This document shows, piece by piece, positions 52,589 through 61,485 of a DNA stretch of 64,000 bases. The stretch's first letter is position 1; each line of letters opens with the position of its first letter. The notes under the pieces are model-generated. The model was not told the origin of the DNA. It worked only from the letters and a program-made list of their open reading frames with translations, and made no database searches. The DNA comes from Bin5 sp963662575. GTDB taxonomy: Bacteria > Chloroflexota > Anaerolineae > Caldilineales > Caldilineaceae. The DNA lies in contig OY759723.1 in the NCBI GenBank assembly GCA_963662575.1, positions 2,046,001 to 2,110,000 on the forward strand. The letters run 5' to 3'. The translations under genes and the position numbers were made by a program.

Positions 52589-52882
52589 ATGCTGCTAAGA
52601 GATTCCCTCCATGCCTCTCTGGAATTCGCACGTACAGCAGGAAAGCATCTGCTCTTTGAATCTCTGCGCACTTTTGAAGCCACAATTCATGAAGATGGTA
52701 ATGTCCGACTGCTGGAACCAGTCCAACTACCAGAGCCTCGACGCGCGTTTGTAACGATTCTCCCCAGCGAATCAGAGATTTCAGAGACCGCATTGCTTAG
52801 TGAAACCGCACTTGCTCAAGACTGGAATCGTCCCGAGGAGGACGTGGCATGGTCACACCTGCAGTGGTTGCCGCCATCCTAA
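52589..52882 (+). CDS. antitoxin-like protein (MazF/PemK-type module)
   Basis: A protein of about 97 residues. The C-terminal part, LRTFEATIHEDGNVRLLEPV, RRAFVTILPS, LLSETALAQDWNRPEEDVAW, is the typical antitoxin encoded just before MazF/PemK-type toxins in many genomes. The start is uncertain: the ATG at 52589 has no good ribosome site and the first 30 residues do not look like antitoxin, so the 5' end may be altered. The stop overlaps the decayed toxin frame by about 34 bases. Confidence 0.62.
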   Translation: MLLRDSLHASLEFARTAGKHLLFESLRTFEATIHEDGNVRLLEPVQLPEPRRAFVTILPSESEISETALLSETALAQDWNRPEEDVAWSHLQWLPPS

Positions 52883-52968
52883 TGCCATTCCCATTTTTTG
52901 ACTTTTCCCAAGCAGTTCTAAGTACTGCTACGATGCCGGTGGATCGAGAGATAAGGTTGACCACCTGA
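52849..52968 (+). pseudogene. remnant of a MazF/PemK-type toxin gene
   Basis: The ATG at 52849, inside the end of the antitoxin gene as is normal for this pair, opens MVTPAVVAAILMPFPFFDFS followed by QAVLSTATMPV and a stop after 39 codons. This parallels the first strand of MazF-like toxins (VxPGDVVLVPFPFxDxSxxKxRPAVVLS). The few residues around KxRPA and everything after about codon 25 are missing, so the RNase is lost. The short match makes this a reasoned guess. Confidence 0.5.
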
Positions 52969-52979
52969 AGAATCCGGAA

Positions 52980-54212
52980 ATGTTTGACAGCCTGTCCGAA
53001 CTAATCGAGAAAATCCATTTAGGCGAAGACTCCACCATTGAGTTCAAAAGAGAGTTGCCGCGCAGGGACAGCCTTGCTGACGAGATTGCCGCCTTCGCTA
53101 ACGCCCGCGGCGGAGCGCTACTGATCGGTGTGGACGACGATGGCGACATTGTAGGTCTCGACCAGCACAACCTGGACCGGACCGAAAAGACGGTAGTCGA
53201 AATCTGCCGCGACAGTATCGAACCCTATGTCCCTGCTTTTGCGGAAAGAATACAGCTTGACGGAAACGACCTGCTCAAAATAGATGTTCCCCGTAGTCTA
53301 TTCATTCACAGAAGCCCCGGCGGTTACTTTGCCCGGCAGGGCAGCAGCAAGCAAGCAATGCCAAAGGAATACTTAGCCCGGCTGTTACAGAGTCGTTCTC
53401 GGGTGGGGATTATCCCCCCTGACAGGCGGGCAGTGCCCAGTTCCACTGGAAGCACGCTGCGACAGAACCTCTATCAGCGATTTGTCCCGCAAGAAGCGTC
53501 TGGGCATGAAGTTGAAGACCTGATACTTAAGAGGGGACTTCTGGTCAGAGAAGATGGCGAGTTGCGCGCTTCTGTCGCCGGTCTGCTGATGTGCCATGAC
53601 AGACCCGATGACTACATTTACAACAGCTTCATTCAGGCGGTCTACTATCGCGGCACAAAAATGGACGCGAATTATCAGATCGATGCCCAGGATTTCAGGG
53701 GCCCCCTCGACCAGCAAATCCTGGATGCGTACAAATTTGTTCATAAGCACAATCAGGTATCTGCGCGCAAGGACATTGGCAGAATAGAACAACCGCAATA
53801 CAGCATGAGAGCCGTTTTCGAAGCCCTGGTCAATGCCGTAGTGCACAGAGACTATTCAAGGACCGCTTCAAAGATCCGTCTGTTCATGTTTGCCGACAGA
53901 TTGGAACTGAGTTCGCCGGGGGCCCTGGCCAATACACTGACCGTGGAACGGCTGCGCTACGGTCAGGCAACCCGCAACGAACTGCTGGCCCGCCTGCTGT
54001 CCGAAATTACAGTTGAAGACAACGTCGGCCGACAAGTAGCCAGACGTTATTTCCTGGAGCGTCGAGGCGAAGGTGTGGGCATCATTCTGGACGAAAGCAC
54101 AGCCCTTAGCGGCAAAGTTCCCGTCTATCAACAGATCGACGAAACCCTGCACCTCACCATCTTCGCCGCCAAATCCTTACAACCAGAGCGAGAACTGCAA
54201 CCCCCTTGCTAG
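52980..54212 (+). CDS. AlbA_2/Schlafen-domain ATP-binding transcriptional regulator-like protein
   Basis: A 410-residue protein. The N-terminal AlbA_2 domain shows STIEFKRELPRRDSLADEIAAFANARGGALLIGV, a nucleic-acid-binding fold shared with Schlafen proteins. The C-terminal half carries YSMRAVFEALVNAVVHRDYSRTASKIRLF and RLELSSPGAL, matching the HATPase_c_4 (RecG-related) domain. Such proteins occur as DNA-binding regulators and in defence loci. The ATG at 52980 has no strong ribosome site. It follows the decayed toxin. Confidence 0.82.
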   Translation: MFDSLSELIEKIHLGEDSTIEFKRELPRRDSLADEIAAFANARGGALLIGVDDDGDIVGLDQHNLDRTEKTVVEICRDSIEPYVPAFAERIQLDGNDLLKIDVPRSLFIHRSPGGYFARQGSSKQAMPKEYLARLLQSRSRVGIIPPDRRAVPSSTGSTLRQNLYQRFVPQEASGHEVEDLILKRGLLVREDGELRASVAGLLMCHDRPDDYIYNSFIQAVYYRGTKMDANYQIDAQDFRGPLDQQILDAYKFVHKHNQVSARKDIGRIEQPQYSMRAVFEALVNAVVHRDYSRTASKIRLFMFADRLELSSPGALANTLTVERLRYGQATRNELLARLLSEITVEDNVGRQVARRYFLERRGEGVGIILDESTALSGKVPVYQQIDETLHLTIFAAKSLQPERELQPPC

Positions 54213-54283
54213 GCATAACACCGTCGACATCCAGCACCAACCCTACCAACTCGCGCCGCACTCACTAACCACCGGAGTTCGCC

Positions 54284-55420
54284 ATGAAAATCACCGACGT
54301 CAAACTCCACACCCTCCAACACCCAACCCTCACCCAGAGCCGCCACCGCCTTGTCCAAGTGCCCGGCCTGCGCCGCATCCAATACACCCATACCGGCCGG
54401 CCCATCGACACCCCCATGCAATCGCATATCCTCGAAGTCGAAACCGACGAAGGCATCACCGGTCGCATCGCCCCCACCTCAATCAACAAGTATCAGCTGG
54501 AAATCCTCAAAACCCACGCCATCGGCGAAAGCCCCTTCGCCCGCGAGCGGCTCTTCCAGATGCTGCACAAGGGCACCCGCTGGGTCTACCAGGAACCCGG
54601 CTGGTTCGGCGAATTCGACAACTGCCTCTGGGACATCTTCGGCAAGACCTCCGGGCTTCCCGTCTACGCCCTCATCGGCCGCGTGCGCGACCGACTGCCC
54701 GTCTACCTCACCGCTGGCGACATGGAGCTGCAGGGCTACCTCGATCACATCGAAGGCGGCCGCGCCTTCGGCGTCAACGCCTACAAACTGCACACCTACA
54801 AAGGCGGCAAAGCCGACATCCCCATCCTCACCGCCGTGCGCAAAGCCGTCGGCGATGACTACGACCTGCTTAACGATCCCGTCTGCTCCTACAACCTGCG
54901 CGAAGCCATCGAAGTGGGCCGGGCCATGGAAGAACTCGACTACATCTGGCTCGAAGAGCCCATGCACGAGCAGAAGATGAACCAGTACCAGGAGCTGTGC
55001 CGCACGCTCACCATTCCCATCATGGCCACCGAGCGCCTCATGCACGACATGGACCTTACCGCCCAGTGGCTCATCCAGGGCGCCACCGACCGCCTGCGCG
55101 TGCGCGCGACCTTCGGCCTCACACAGGCTTTGAAACTGGCCCACTTTGCCGAACTGCACGGCGCCAACATCGAACTGAACGGGCCGGGCGGAAATTACGG
55201 GCTCGTCCATGCCCATGCCGGCTGCTGCATCGACAACACCGACTTCTACGAGCTGCTCGGCCCGGCCACCCCCCAGCGGCTGCGCGCCGAAGGCGAGGAA
55301 TGGGGCCTGCTCAACGCCCCCCTCATCGAAGACGGCCACATCGCCCCACCTGACGGGCCCGGCTGGGGCGCAGTCTGGGACGAAGACCGCATCCGCTCGC
55401 TCACCGTCGCCACCGACTGA
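54284..55420 (+). CDS. enolase-superfamily enzyme, tandem copy 1
   Basis: A 378-residue MR/MLE-type protein. Metal ligands are Asp in LLNDPVCSY, Glu in IWLEEPMHEQ and Glu in IMATERLM. The lysine in AYKLHTYKGG is a Lys-x-His motif in place of the usual Lys-x-Lys, and His in LVHAHAGCC may be the second acid/base. A sugar-acid dehydratase function is likely (galactarate, arabinonate or mannonate-type), with unknown substrate. A CCGGAG ribosome site precedes the ATG. Three further copies follow, each with its own spacer. Confidence 0.85.
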   Translation: MKITDVKLHTLQHPTLTQSRHRLVQVPGLRRIQYTHTGRPIDTPMQSHILEVETDEGITGRIAPTSINKYQLEILKTHAIGESPFARERLFQMLHKGTRWVYQEPGWFGEFDNCLWDIFGKTSGLPVYALIGRVRDRLPVYLTAGDMELQGYLDHIEGGRAFGVNAYKLHTYKGGKADIPILTAVRKAVGDDYDLLNDPVCSYNLREAIEVGRAMEELDYIWLEEPMHEQKMNQYQELCRTLTIPIMATERLMHDMDLTAQWLIQGATDRLRVRATFGLTQALKLAHFAELHGANIELNGPGGNYGLVHAHAGCCIDNTDFYELLGPATPQRLRAEGEEWGLLNAPLIEDGHIAPPDGPGWGAVWDEDRIRSLTVATD

Positions 55421-55602
55421 ATGATGTGAACATCGGGCATAAGAGCGCCTCTACCCGGCTTCGAACTGGGCCATACAAGAAGCCAAGTACACGGGCCTAG
55501 ATTTTGGCGGACGCCGTGGTCACCGACCTGTTGATTACAGCCGCGTACGTTCGCGGCAGTTCACTAAAAACTAAAAACTGAAAACTAAAAACTGCCTCCA
55601 AA

Positions 55603-56739
55603 ATGAAAATCACCGACGTCAAGCTGCACACACTCGAACACCCAACCCTCACCCAGATCCGCTTCCGCTTCAAACAGGTTCCCGGCCTGCGTCGCATCCA
55701 GTACACTCATACCCGCCGGCCCACCGAAAGACCCATGAAGATGCAAATCCTCGAAGTCGAAACCGACGAAGGCATCACCGGCCGCGTCGCCCCCGCCTCC
55801 ATCACCAAGGCCCAGCTCGACATCCTCAAAACCCACGCCGTCGGCGAAAGCCCCTTCGCGCGCGAACGGCTCTTCCAGATGCTGCACAAGGGGACCCGCT
55901 GGGTCTACCAGGAGCCCGGCTGGTTCGGCGAATTCGACAACTGTCTCTGGGACATCGCCGGCAAAGCCGCCGGTCTGCCCGTCCACGCCCTGATCGGCCG
56001 CGTGCGTGACCGCCTGCCCGTCTACCTCACCGCCCCCGAAATGGAGTTGCAGGGCTACCTCGATCACATCGAGGGCGGCCGCACTTTCGGCGTCAACGCC
56101 TACAAGCTGCACACCTTCAAGGGCGGCAAGGCCGACATCCCCCTGCTCACCGCAGTGCGCAAAGCGGTTGGCGACGACTATGGCCTGCTCAACGATCCCG
56201 TCTGCTCATACACCCTGCGAGAAGCCATCGAAGTGGGCCGGGCCATGGAAGAACTCGACTACATCTGGCTCGAAGAGCCGATGCACGAGCAGAAAATGAA
56301 CCAATACCAGGAGCTGTGCCGCACGCTCACCATCCCCGTCATGGCCACCGAGATGCTCTGCCACGACATGGACCTCACCGCCCAGTGGCTCATCCAGGGT
56401 GCCACCGACCGGCTGCGTGTACGGACCACCCTCGGCCTGACCCAAGTACTCAAGCTGGCCCATTTCGCCGAGCTGCACGGCGCCAACGTGGAACCGCACG
56501 GGCAGGGCGGCCTCTACGGGCTCATCCATGCCCATGCCGTCTGCTGCATCGACAACACCGACTTCTACGAGCTTCACGGCCAGGCCGACCCCCGGCGCCT
56601 GCGTTCCGAAGGGGAAGAATGGGGCCTGCTCAACGCCCCCCTCATCGAAGACGGCCACATCGCGCCCCCCGACGCCCCCGGCTGGGGCGCAGTCTGGGAC
56701 GAAGAGCGTGTGCGCTCACTCACCGTCGCCACCGACTGA
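55603..56739 (+). CDS. enolase-superfamily enzyme, tandem copy 2
   Basis: A 378-residue paralogue. Same metal ligands (LLNDPVCSY, WLEEPMHEQ, VMATEMLC) and Lys-x-His (AYKLHTFKGG). It differs from copy 1 around the active site: MATEMLCHD against MATERLMHD, and the loop ANVEPHGQGGLYGLIHAHAVC. These changes suggest a shifted substrate or product range. No strong ribosome site is seen; the ATG is fixed by alignment with the others. Confidence 0.85.
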   Translation: MKITDVKLHTLEHPTLTQIRFRFKQVPGLRRIQYTHTRRPTERPMKMQILEVETDEGITGRVAPASITKAQLDILKTHAVGESPFARERLFQMLHKGTRWVYQEPGWFGEFDNCLWDIAGKAAGLPVHALIGRVRDRLPVYLTAPEMELQGYLDHIEGGRTFGVNAYKLHTFKGGKADIPLLTAVRKAVGDDYGLLNDPVCSYTLREAIEVGRAMEELDYIWLEEPMHEQKMNQYQELCRTLTIPVMATEMLCHDMDLTAQWLIQGATDRLRVRTTLGLTQVLKLAHFAELHGANVEPHGQGGLYGLIHAHAVCCIDNTDFYELHGQADPRRLRSEGEEWGLLNAPLIEDGHIAPPDAPGWGAVWDEERVRSLTVATD

Positions 56740-56920
56740 AAGATGTGAACATCGGGCTTAAGAGCGCCTCAACGCGGCTTCGGACCTGGCCATACAAGAA
56801 GCCAAGATCACGGGTCTGGATTTCGGCGGACGCCAAGTGCACCAACCTGTTCACAACCGCCGCGTAAGTACGTGGCCGTTCACTAAGAACCAAAAACTAA
56901 CCACAAAAACTGCCCTTAAC

Positions 56921-58057
56921 ATGAAAATCACCAACGTCAAACTCCACACCCTCCAACACCCAACTCTGCCTCCAAGAGCCCACCGCCTCATCCAAGTGCC
57001 CGGCCTGCGCCGCATCCAGTACACGCATACCCGCCGCACCGTCGACACAACCATGCAGTCACATATCCTCGAAGTCGAAACCGACGAAGGCATCACCGGC
57101 CGCATTGCCCCCACCACCATCGACAAATTTCAACTCGACATCCTCAAGACCCACGCCATCGGCGAAAGTCCCTTCGCCCGCGAACGGCTCTTCCAGATGC
57201 TGCACAAAGGCACCCGCTGGGTCTACCAGAACCCCGGCTGGTTCGGCGAATTCGACAACTGCCTCTGGGACATCGCCGGCAAGGCCGCCGGGCTGCCCGT
57301 CTACGCCCTCATCGGCCGCGTGCGCGACCGCCTGCCCGTCTACCTCACCGCCGGCGACATGGAGCTGCAGGGCTACCTCGACCACATTGACGACGGCCGC
57401 GCCTTCGGCGTCAACGCCTACAAACTGCACACCTACAAAGGCGGCAAGGCCGACATCCCCCTCCTCACCGACGTGCGCAAAGCCGTCGGCGATGACTACG
57501 ACCTGCTCAACGATCCCGTCTGCTCCTACAACCTGCGCGAAGCCATCGAAGTGGGCCGGGTCATGGAAGAGCTCGACTACATCTGGCTCGAAGAGCCCAT
57601 GCACGAACAGAAGATGAACCAGTACCAGGAGCTCTGCCGCACGCTAACCATCCCCATCATGGCCACCGAACGTCTCATGCACGACATGGACCTCACCGCC
57701 CAGTGGCTCATCCAGGGCGCCACCGACCGTCTGCGCGCCCGCGCCTCCTACGGCCTCACCCAGGTCCTCAAGCTCGCCCACTTCGCCGAGCTCCACGGCG
57801 CAAACATCGAGCTCAACGGGCCGGGCGGATGCTACGGGCTCGTCCACGCTCATGCTGGCTGCTGCATCGACAACACCGACTTCTACGAGCTGCAAGGCCC
57901 GGCCACCCCCCAGCGCCTGCGTTCCGAAGGCGAAGACTGGGGCCTGCTCAACGCCCCCCTCATCGAAGACGGCCACATCGCACCCCCCGACGGCCCTGGC
58001 TGGGGCGCAGTCTGGGACGAAGACCGCATCCGCGCGCTCACCGTCGCTATCGACTGA
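56921..58057 (+). CDS. enolase-superfamily enzyme, tandem copy 3
   Basis: A 378-residue paralogue starting at the ATG 56921 by alignment; an upstream ATG at 56837 in the same frame reads only through the repeated spacer. Metal ligands LLNDPVCSY, WLEEPMHEQ, IMATERLM and Lys-x-His AYKLHTYKGG agree with copy 1, to which it is the most similar. A VMEELDY change and RARASYGLTQ are among the few differences. Confidence 0.85.
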   Translation: MKITNVKLHTLQHPTLPPRAHRLIQVPGLRRIQYTHTRRTVDTTMQSHILEVETDEGITGRIAPTTIDKFQLDILKTHAIGESPFARERLFQMLHKGTRWVYQNPGWFGEFDNCLWDIAGKAAGLPVYALIGRVRDRLPVYLTAGDMELQGYLDHIDDGRAFGVNAYKLHTYKGGKADIPLLTDVRKAVGDDYDLLNDPVCSYNLREAIEVGRVMEELDYIWLEEPMHEQKMNQYQELCRTLTIPIMATERLMHDMDLTAQWLIQGATDRLRARASYGLTQVLKLAHFAELHGANIELNGPGGCYGLVHAHAGCCIDNTDFYELQGPATPQRLRSEGEDWGLLNAPLIEDGHIAPPDGPGWGAVWDEDRIRALTVAID

Positions 58058-58232
58058 ACAAGCGAACGCCGGGCAAAAGATCGCATCCACGCGGCTCCGG
58101 ACTTTGTCGTACACGACCCCCAAGTCCGGAGTCCAAACTGATGGCGGACGCCAAGTGCACCAACCTGTTCACAACCGCCGCGTAAGTACGCCGCAGTTCA
58201 CTAAAAACTAACCACCAAAAACTGCCCTTAAA

Positions 58233-59369
58233 ATGAAAATCACCGATCTCAAACTCCACACCCTCCAACACCCAACCCTCACCCAGGCCGGCTACCGGCT
58301 GAAACAGACTTCCGGCCTGCGCCGCATTCAGTACACGCATACCCCTCTGTCCACCACCACCCCCATGCAGATCCAAATCCTAGACGTGGAAACCGACCAG
58401 GGTATCACCGGCCGCGTCGCCCCCGCCTCCATCACCAAGGCCCAGCTCGAAATCCTCAAAACCCACGCCATCGGCGAAAGCCCCTTCGCCCGCGAACGGC
58501 TCTTCCAGATGCTGCAAAAAGGCACCCGCTGGGTCTACCAGGATCCCGGCTGGTTCGGCGACTTCGACAACTGCCTCTGGGACATCATCGGCAAAGCCGC
58601 CGCGCTGCCCGTCCATGCCCTCATCGGCCGCGTGCGCGCCCGCCTGCCCGTCTATCTCACCGACCACGAGCTGACCCCGCAGGGCTACCTCGAACACATC
58701 GAGCGCGGCCGCACCTTCGGCGTCAACGCCTACAAACTGCACACCTACAGGGGCGGCAAGGGCGACATCCCCCTGCTGACCGCAGTGCGTAAAGCCGTAG
58801 GCGACAGCTACGACCTGCTCAACGACCCCGTCTGCTCTTACAACCTGCGCGAAGCAATCGAAGTGGGAATTGCAATGGAGGAGTTGGACTACATCTGGCT
58901 CGAAGAGCCAATGCACGAACAGAAGATGAACCAATACCAGGAGCTGTGCCGCACGCTCACCATACCCATCATGGCCACCGAACGGCTCTGCCACGACATG
59001 GACCTCAGCGCCCAGTGGCTCATCCACGGCGCCACCGACCGCCTGCGGGCGCGGACCAACCTCGGCCTCACCCTGGTCCTCAAGCTGGCCCATTTCGCCG
59101 AACTGCACGGCGCCAACGTGGAACTGCACGGTCCCGGCAATCTCTTTGGGCTCGGGCATGCCCAGGCCGGCTGCTGCATCGACAACACCGACTTTTTCGA
59201 ACTCTTCGCCGCAAACGGTCCCCGCGACCTGCGCACCGACGGTGAAGAGTGGGGTCTCCTCAGCGCCCCCCTGATCGAAGACGGCCACATCGCGCCCCCC
59301 GACGGCCCTGGCTGGGGCGCCGTCTGGGACGAAAAGCGCGTGCGCTCGCTGACCGTGGCCACCGACTGA
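58233..59369 (+). CDS. enolase-superfamily enzyme, tandem copy 4
   Basis: A 378-residue paralogue, the most diverged of the four. Metal ligands LLNDPVCSY, WLEEPMHEQ and IMATERLC and the Lys-x-His (AYKLHTYRGG) are kept. The region AVRKAVGDSYD and the loop ANVELHGPGNLFGLGHAQAGCC differ, with His-Ala-Gln in place of His-Ala-His. The residue before the C-terminus reads ANGPRDLRTDGEEWG. Confidence 0.85.
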   Translation: MKITDLKLHTLQHPTLTQAGYRLKQTSGLRRIQYTHTPLSTTTPMQIQILDVETDQGITGRVAPASITKAQLEILKTHAIGESPFARERLFQMLQKGTRWVYQDPGWFGDFDNCLWDIIGKAAALPVHALIGRVRARLPVYLTDHELTPQGYLEHIERGRTFGVNAYKLHTYRGGKGDIPLLTAVRKAVGDSYDLLNDPVCSYNLREAIEVGIAMEELDYIWLEEPMHEQKMNQYQELCRTLTIPIMATERLCHDMDLSAQWLIHGATDRLRARTNLGLTLVLKLAHFAELHGANVELHGPGNLFGLGHAQAGCCIDNTDFFELFAANGPRDLRTDGEEWGLLSAPLIEDGHIAPPDGPGWGAVWDEKRVRSLTVATD

Positions 59370-59402
59370 GCGCAAACCTAAACAAACGACAGCGCAATCA
59401 AC

Positions 59403-60296
59403 CTACTCACTCAAATGCGGCAGCACTGTCGCCGCAAACAAAAACGACCCCTCAACCCGCGGCGAATCCGCAATATTGACCGTGAGCCGCCCCGCCCCCT
59501 GCTCCACAATTCGCAGCAGTTCATCTGTCACCTGCGCCGGCGTCCCCTCTATCGTGCCCTCACCCGATGGCCGTACCTCAGGATCCTCTTTCAACCGCTG
59601 CAACTCACTCTCGTTTTCGGCGATCAGCACGCTCACGTGCATCACCTGCAAAATCTCGTCGTAATCCCGCCCCACTGCCCGACAATGCTCCTGCAGCACC
59701 GACTGCTTGTGCGCATACATCTCCAAGTCGCCGCAGACCCAGTTCCACCAGTCCGCCCGCTCCGCCACCACCCGCAGCAGATACCTCTCCCCGCCGCCCC
59801 CAACCATGATCGGCGGCACCACATCCGGCTTCGGCTCGCAATACCCGTTCTCCAACTGGTAATGCTTGCCCGCAAAATTGACCGGCGTATCCGTCCACAT
59901 CGCCCGCATAATCTGGATCGCCTCGTCCAACTGCTCGATCCGGGCCCGCGCCCGCGGGAACGGCCAGCCGTACCCAAGGTACTCCTCCTCATTCCAGCCC
60001 GCGCCAATCCCGATTACCACCCGACCGCCGGAGAAAGCCTGCGCAGTCGCCGTCATCTTCGCCAGATGCGCCGGATTGCGAAAACTGTTGCACAGCACAT
60101 CGTGACCAACCAATATGTCCGGATAGCGCGCCAGCGCATACACTGCCATCGTCCAGCCCTCGGCCACATTGTGCCCGTTGTACTGCACATGGTCCGGAAA
60201 CCACAGCGAATCAAACGGATGGATGATCTGATCGAGATAGGGAAAAAGTTCGGTTACGTGGCGGGACCACGTGTTGATGCCCACTGGGACGCCCAT
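59403..60296 (-). CDS. LLM-class F420/flavin-dependent oxidoreductase
   Basis: A 297-residue bacterial luciferase-like monooxygenase family protein. PFDSLWFPDHVQY, SGGRVVIGIGAGWNEEEYLGYGWPF and IMVGGGGERYLLRVVAERAD are standard family motifs, the last one forming the cofactor-binding loop. It fits the subgroup that uses F420 or FMN to oxidise or reduce small substrates. The ATG at 60296 is chosen because GAGGAGG stands before it; an upstream ATG at 60344 adds 16 residues. Confidence 0.88.
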   Translation of the reverse strand: MGVPVGINTWSRHVTELFPYLDQIIHPFDSLWFPDHVQYNGHNVAEGWTMAVYALARYPDILVGHDVLCNSFRNPAHLAKMTATAQAFSGGRVVIGIGAGWNEEEYLGYGWPFPRARARIEQLDEAIQIMRAMWTDTPVNFAGKHYQLENGYCEPKPDVVPPIMVGGGGERYLLRVVAERADWWNWVCGDLEMYAHKQSVLQEHCRAVGRDYDEILQVMHVSVLIAENESELQRLKEDPEVRPSGEGTIEGTPAQVTDELLRIVEQGAGRLTVNIADSPRVEGSFLFAATVLPHLSE

Positions 60297-60564
60297 ACTT
60301 GCCTCCTCGGAATAGGGGCGCGCGCTGCACCGCTGCTGCTCCAAGCGCGCGTTGGATCAGGTAAACTGTCCGCCGCCGGCAGAACTCCCGCCCCGCCGGC
60401 TTGCATTTCAAATCTGCTTCTACGACAATCATACCAGAGCAGGCGCCAACATGCCGCAGCCCTCGCCGCCCGGCGCCACTTAGCCACATCTCCGTCACCC
60501 AAAGCGCAAGAACCAGCCGGTCGAACCAAATCTCCGCGACCAACCCAGCACAGGAGCCAAACCA

Positions 60565-61212
60565 ATGCCCTTCGAAGTCTACGATTTCCGCGATGTGAAT
60601 AAGAACGTACTGACAACCCCGGAGATCCGGGCCCGGCTCTATCACATGGAGCCCGGCCAGGTTGACAGACTCCACAGCCACGACCTCGGCCACGAGATCT
60701 TCCTCATCCTCGAAGGCAAAGCCGAATTCATGATCGCCGGCCACACCGAAGTGCTCGAAGCCGGCCAGTTGTGCATCGCCCTCGCCGACGAGATTCATCA
60801 AGTGCGCAACCTGCTGCCCGACCGCCGCACCGTCATGTTCCTGTCCGTGACTCCCCACATCCAGCCCACCCACACCGGCCGCGATCCCGACGGCTCCGTC
60901 CATCCGCCCCAGTTTCGCACCAACACCTTCTACGACGACGTCGACGACACCGGCCCAATCGCAGACCTTCTCGACACCTTCGTACGCGATGCCGAAGCCC
61001 TCGCCAACGAGGCCCGCCAGGCCGCCGCCACCCACGCCCAGCAAGCCCAAAACTGGCGCCAGGCCGACGCCGCAGTCGACGGAGACGCAGCCGTAGCCGC
61101 CCGCAACACCATGTGGCAAGCCGTCTGCAGCCTGCACACCAACCTCTTCAAACTCGACCTGCTCTGGAACAGGCTAGCCCCAAGAGCCGACGAAAACGCC
61201 AACAGCCAGTAA
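60565..61212 (+). CDS. cupin-domain protein
   Basis: A 215-residue protein. The first half is a cupin barrel: RLHSHDLGHEIFLILEGKAEFMI gives the G(X)5HxH(X)3-4E(X)6G motif and LADEIHQVRNL the second His. A helical, Ala-rich C-terminal half follows (LLDTFVRDAEALANEAR ... NTMWQAVCSLHTNLFKLDLLW). Metal and substrate are unknown. An AGGAG site precedes the ATG. Confidence 0.82.
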   Translation: MPFEVYDFRDVNKNVLTTPEIRARLYHMEPGQVDRLHSHDLGHEIFLILEGKAEFMIAGHTEVLEAGQLCIALADEIHQVRNLLPDRRTVMFLSVTPHIQPTHTGRDPDGSVHPPQFRTNTFYDDVDDTGPIADLLDTFVRDAEALANEARQAAATHAQQAQNWRQADAAVDGDAAVAARNTMWQAVCSLHTNLFKLDLLWNRLAPRADENANSQ

Positions 61213-61216
61213 ATTC

Positions 61217-61485
61217 TCCGTGGCCCTTAGCGGCCCTTCGTGGATAAAAGGTTTTTGAGGTGTTCTTCGCGTTCCTTCGCGGATGAAAGGTTTGAGGTGT
61301 TCTTCGTGGTCCTTAGCGGCCCTTCGCGGAAAAAAGGGGTTTAAGGTGTTCTTCGTGGTCCTTAGCGGCCCTTCGTGGATAAAAGGTTTTTGAGGTGTTC
61401 TTCGCGTTCCTTCGCTGCCCTTCGCGGATCAAAGGGGTTTAAGGTGCTATTCGTTGCCCTTAGCGGACCTCCGTGATCAAAGGGT
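61217..61485 (+). repeat. CTTCGTGG-type repeat array (copy 5)
   Basis: Blocks of CCTTAGCGGCCCTTCGTGG, CCTTCGCGGAT and CTTCGCGTTC are joined by GATAAAAGGTTTTTGAGGTG linkers; two blocks of about 60 bases repeat almost exactly (61217-61300 and 61361-61420). It separates the cupin gene from the converging APH-like gene. Confidence 0.8.

Larger units (their letters stand above)
54284..59369 (+). repeat. four-copy tandem duplication with unit of about 1.32 kb
   Basis: Start-to-start distances are 1319, 1318 and 1312 bases. The spacers 55421-55602, 56740-56920 and 58058-58232 are also alike: each has GCGGACGCC, a CACCAACCTGTTCACAACCG-type segment (diverged in the first) and TTCACTAAAAACTAA-like run before the next ATG. 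The whole gene plus spacer was therefore copied, not only the gene. All four frames are intact. Confidence 0.88.
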
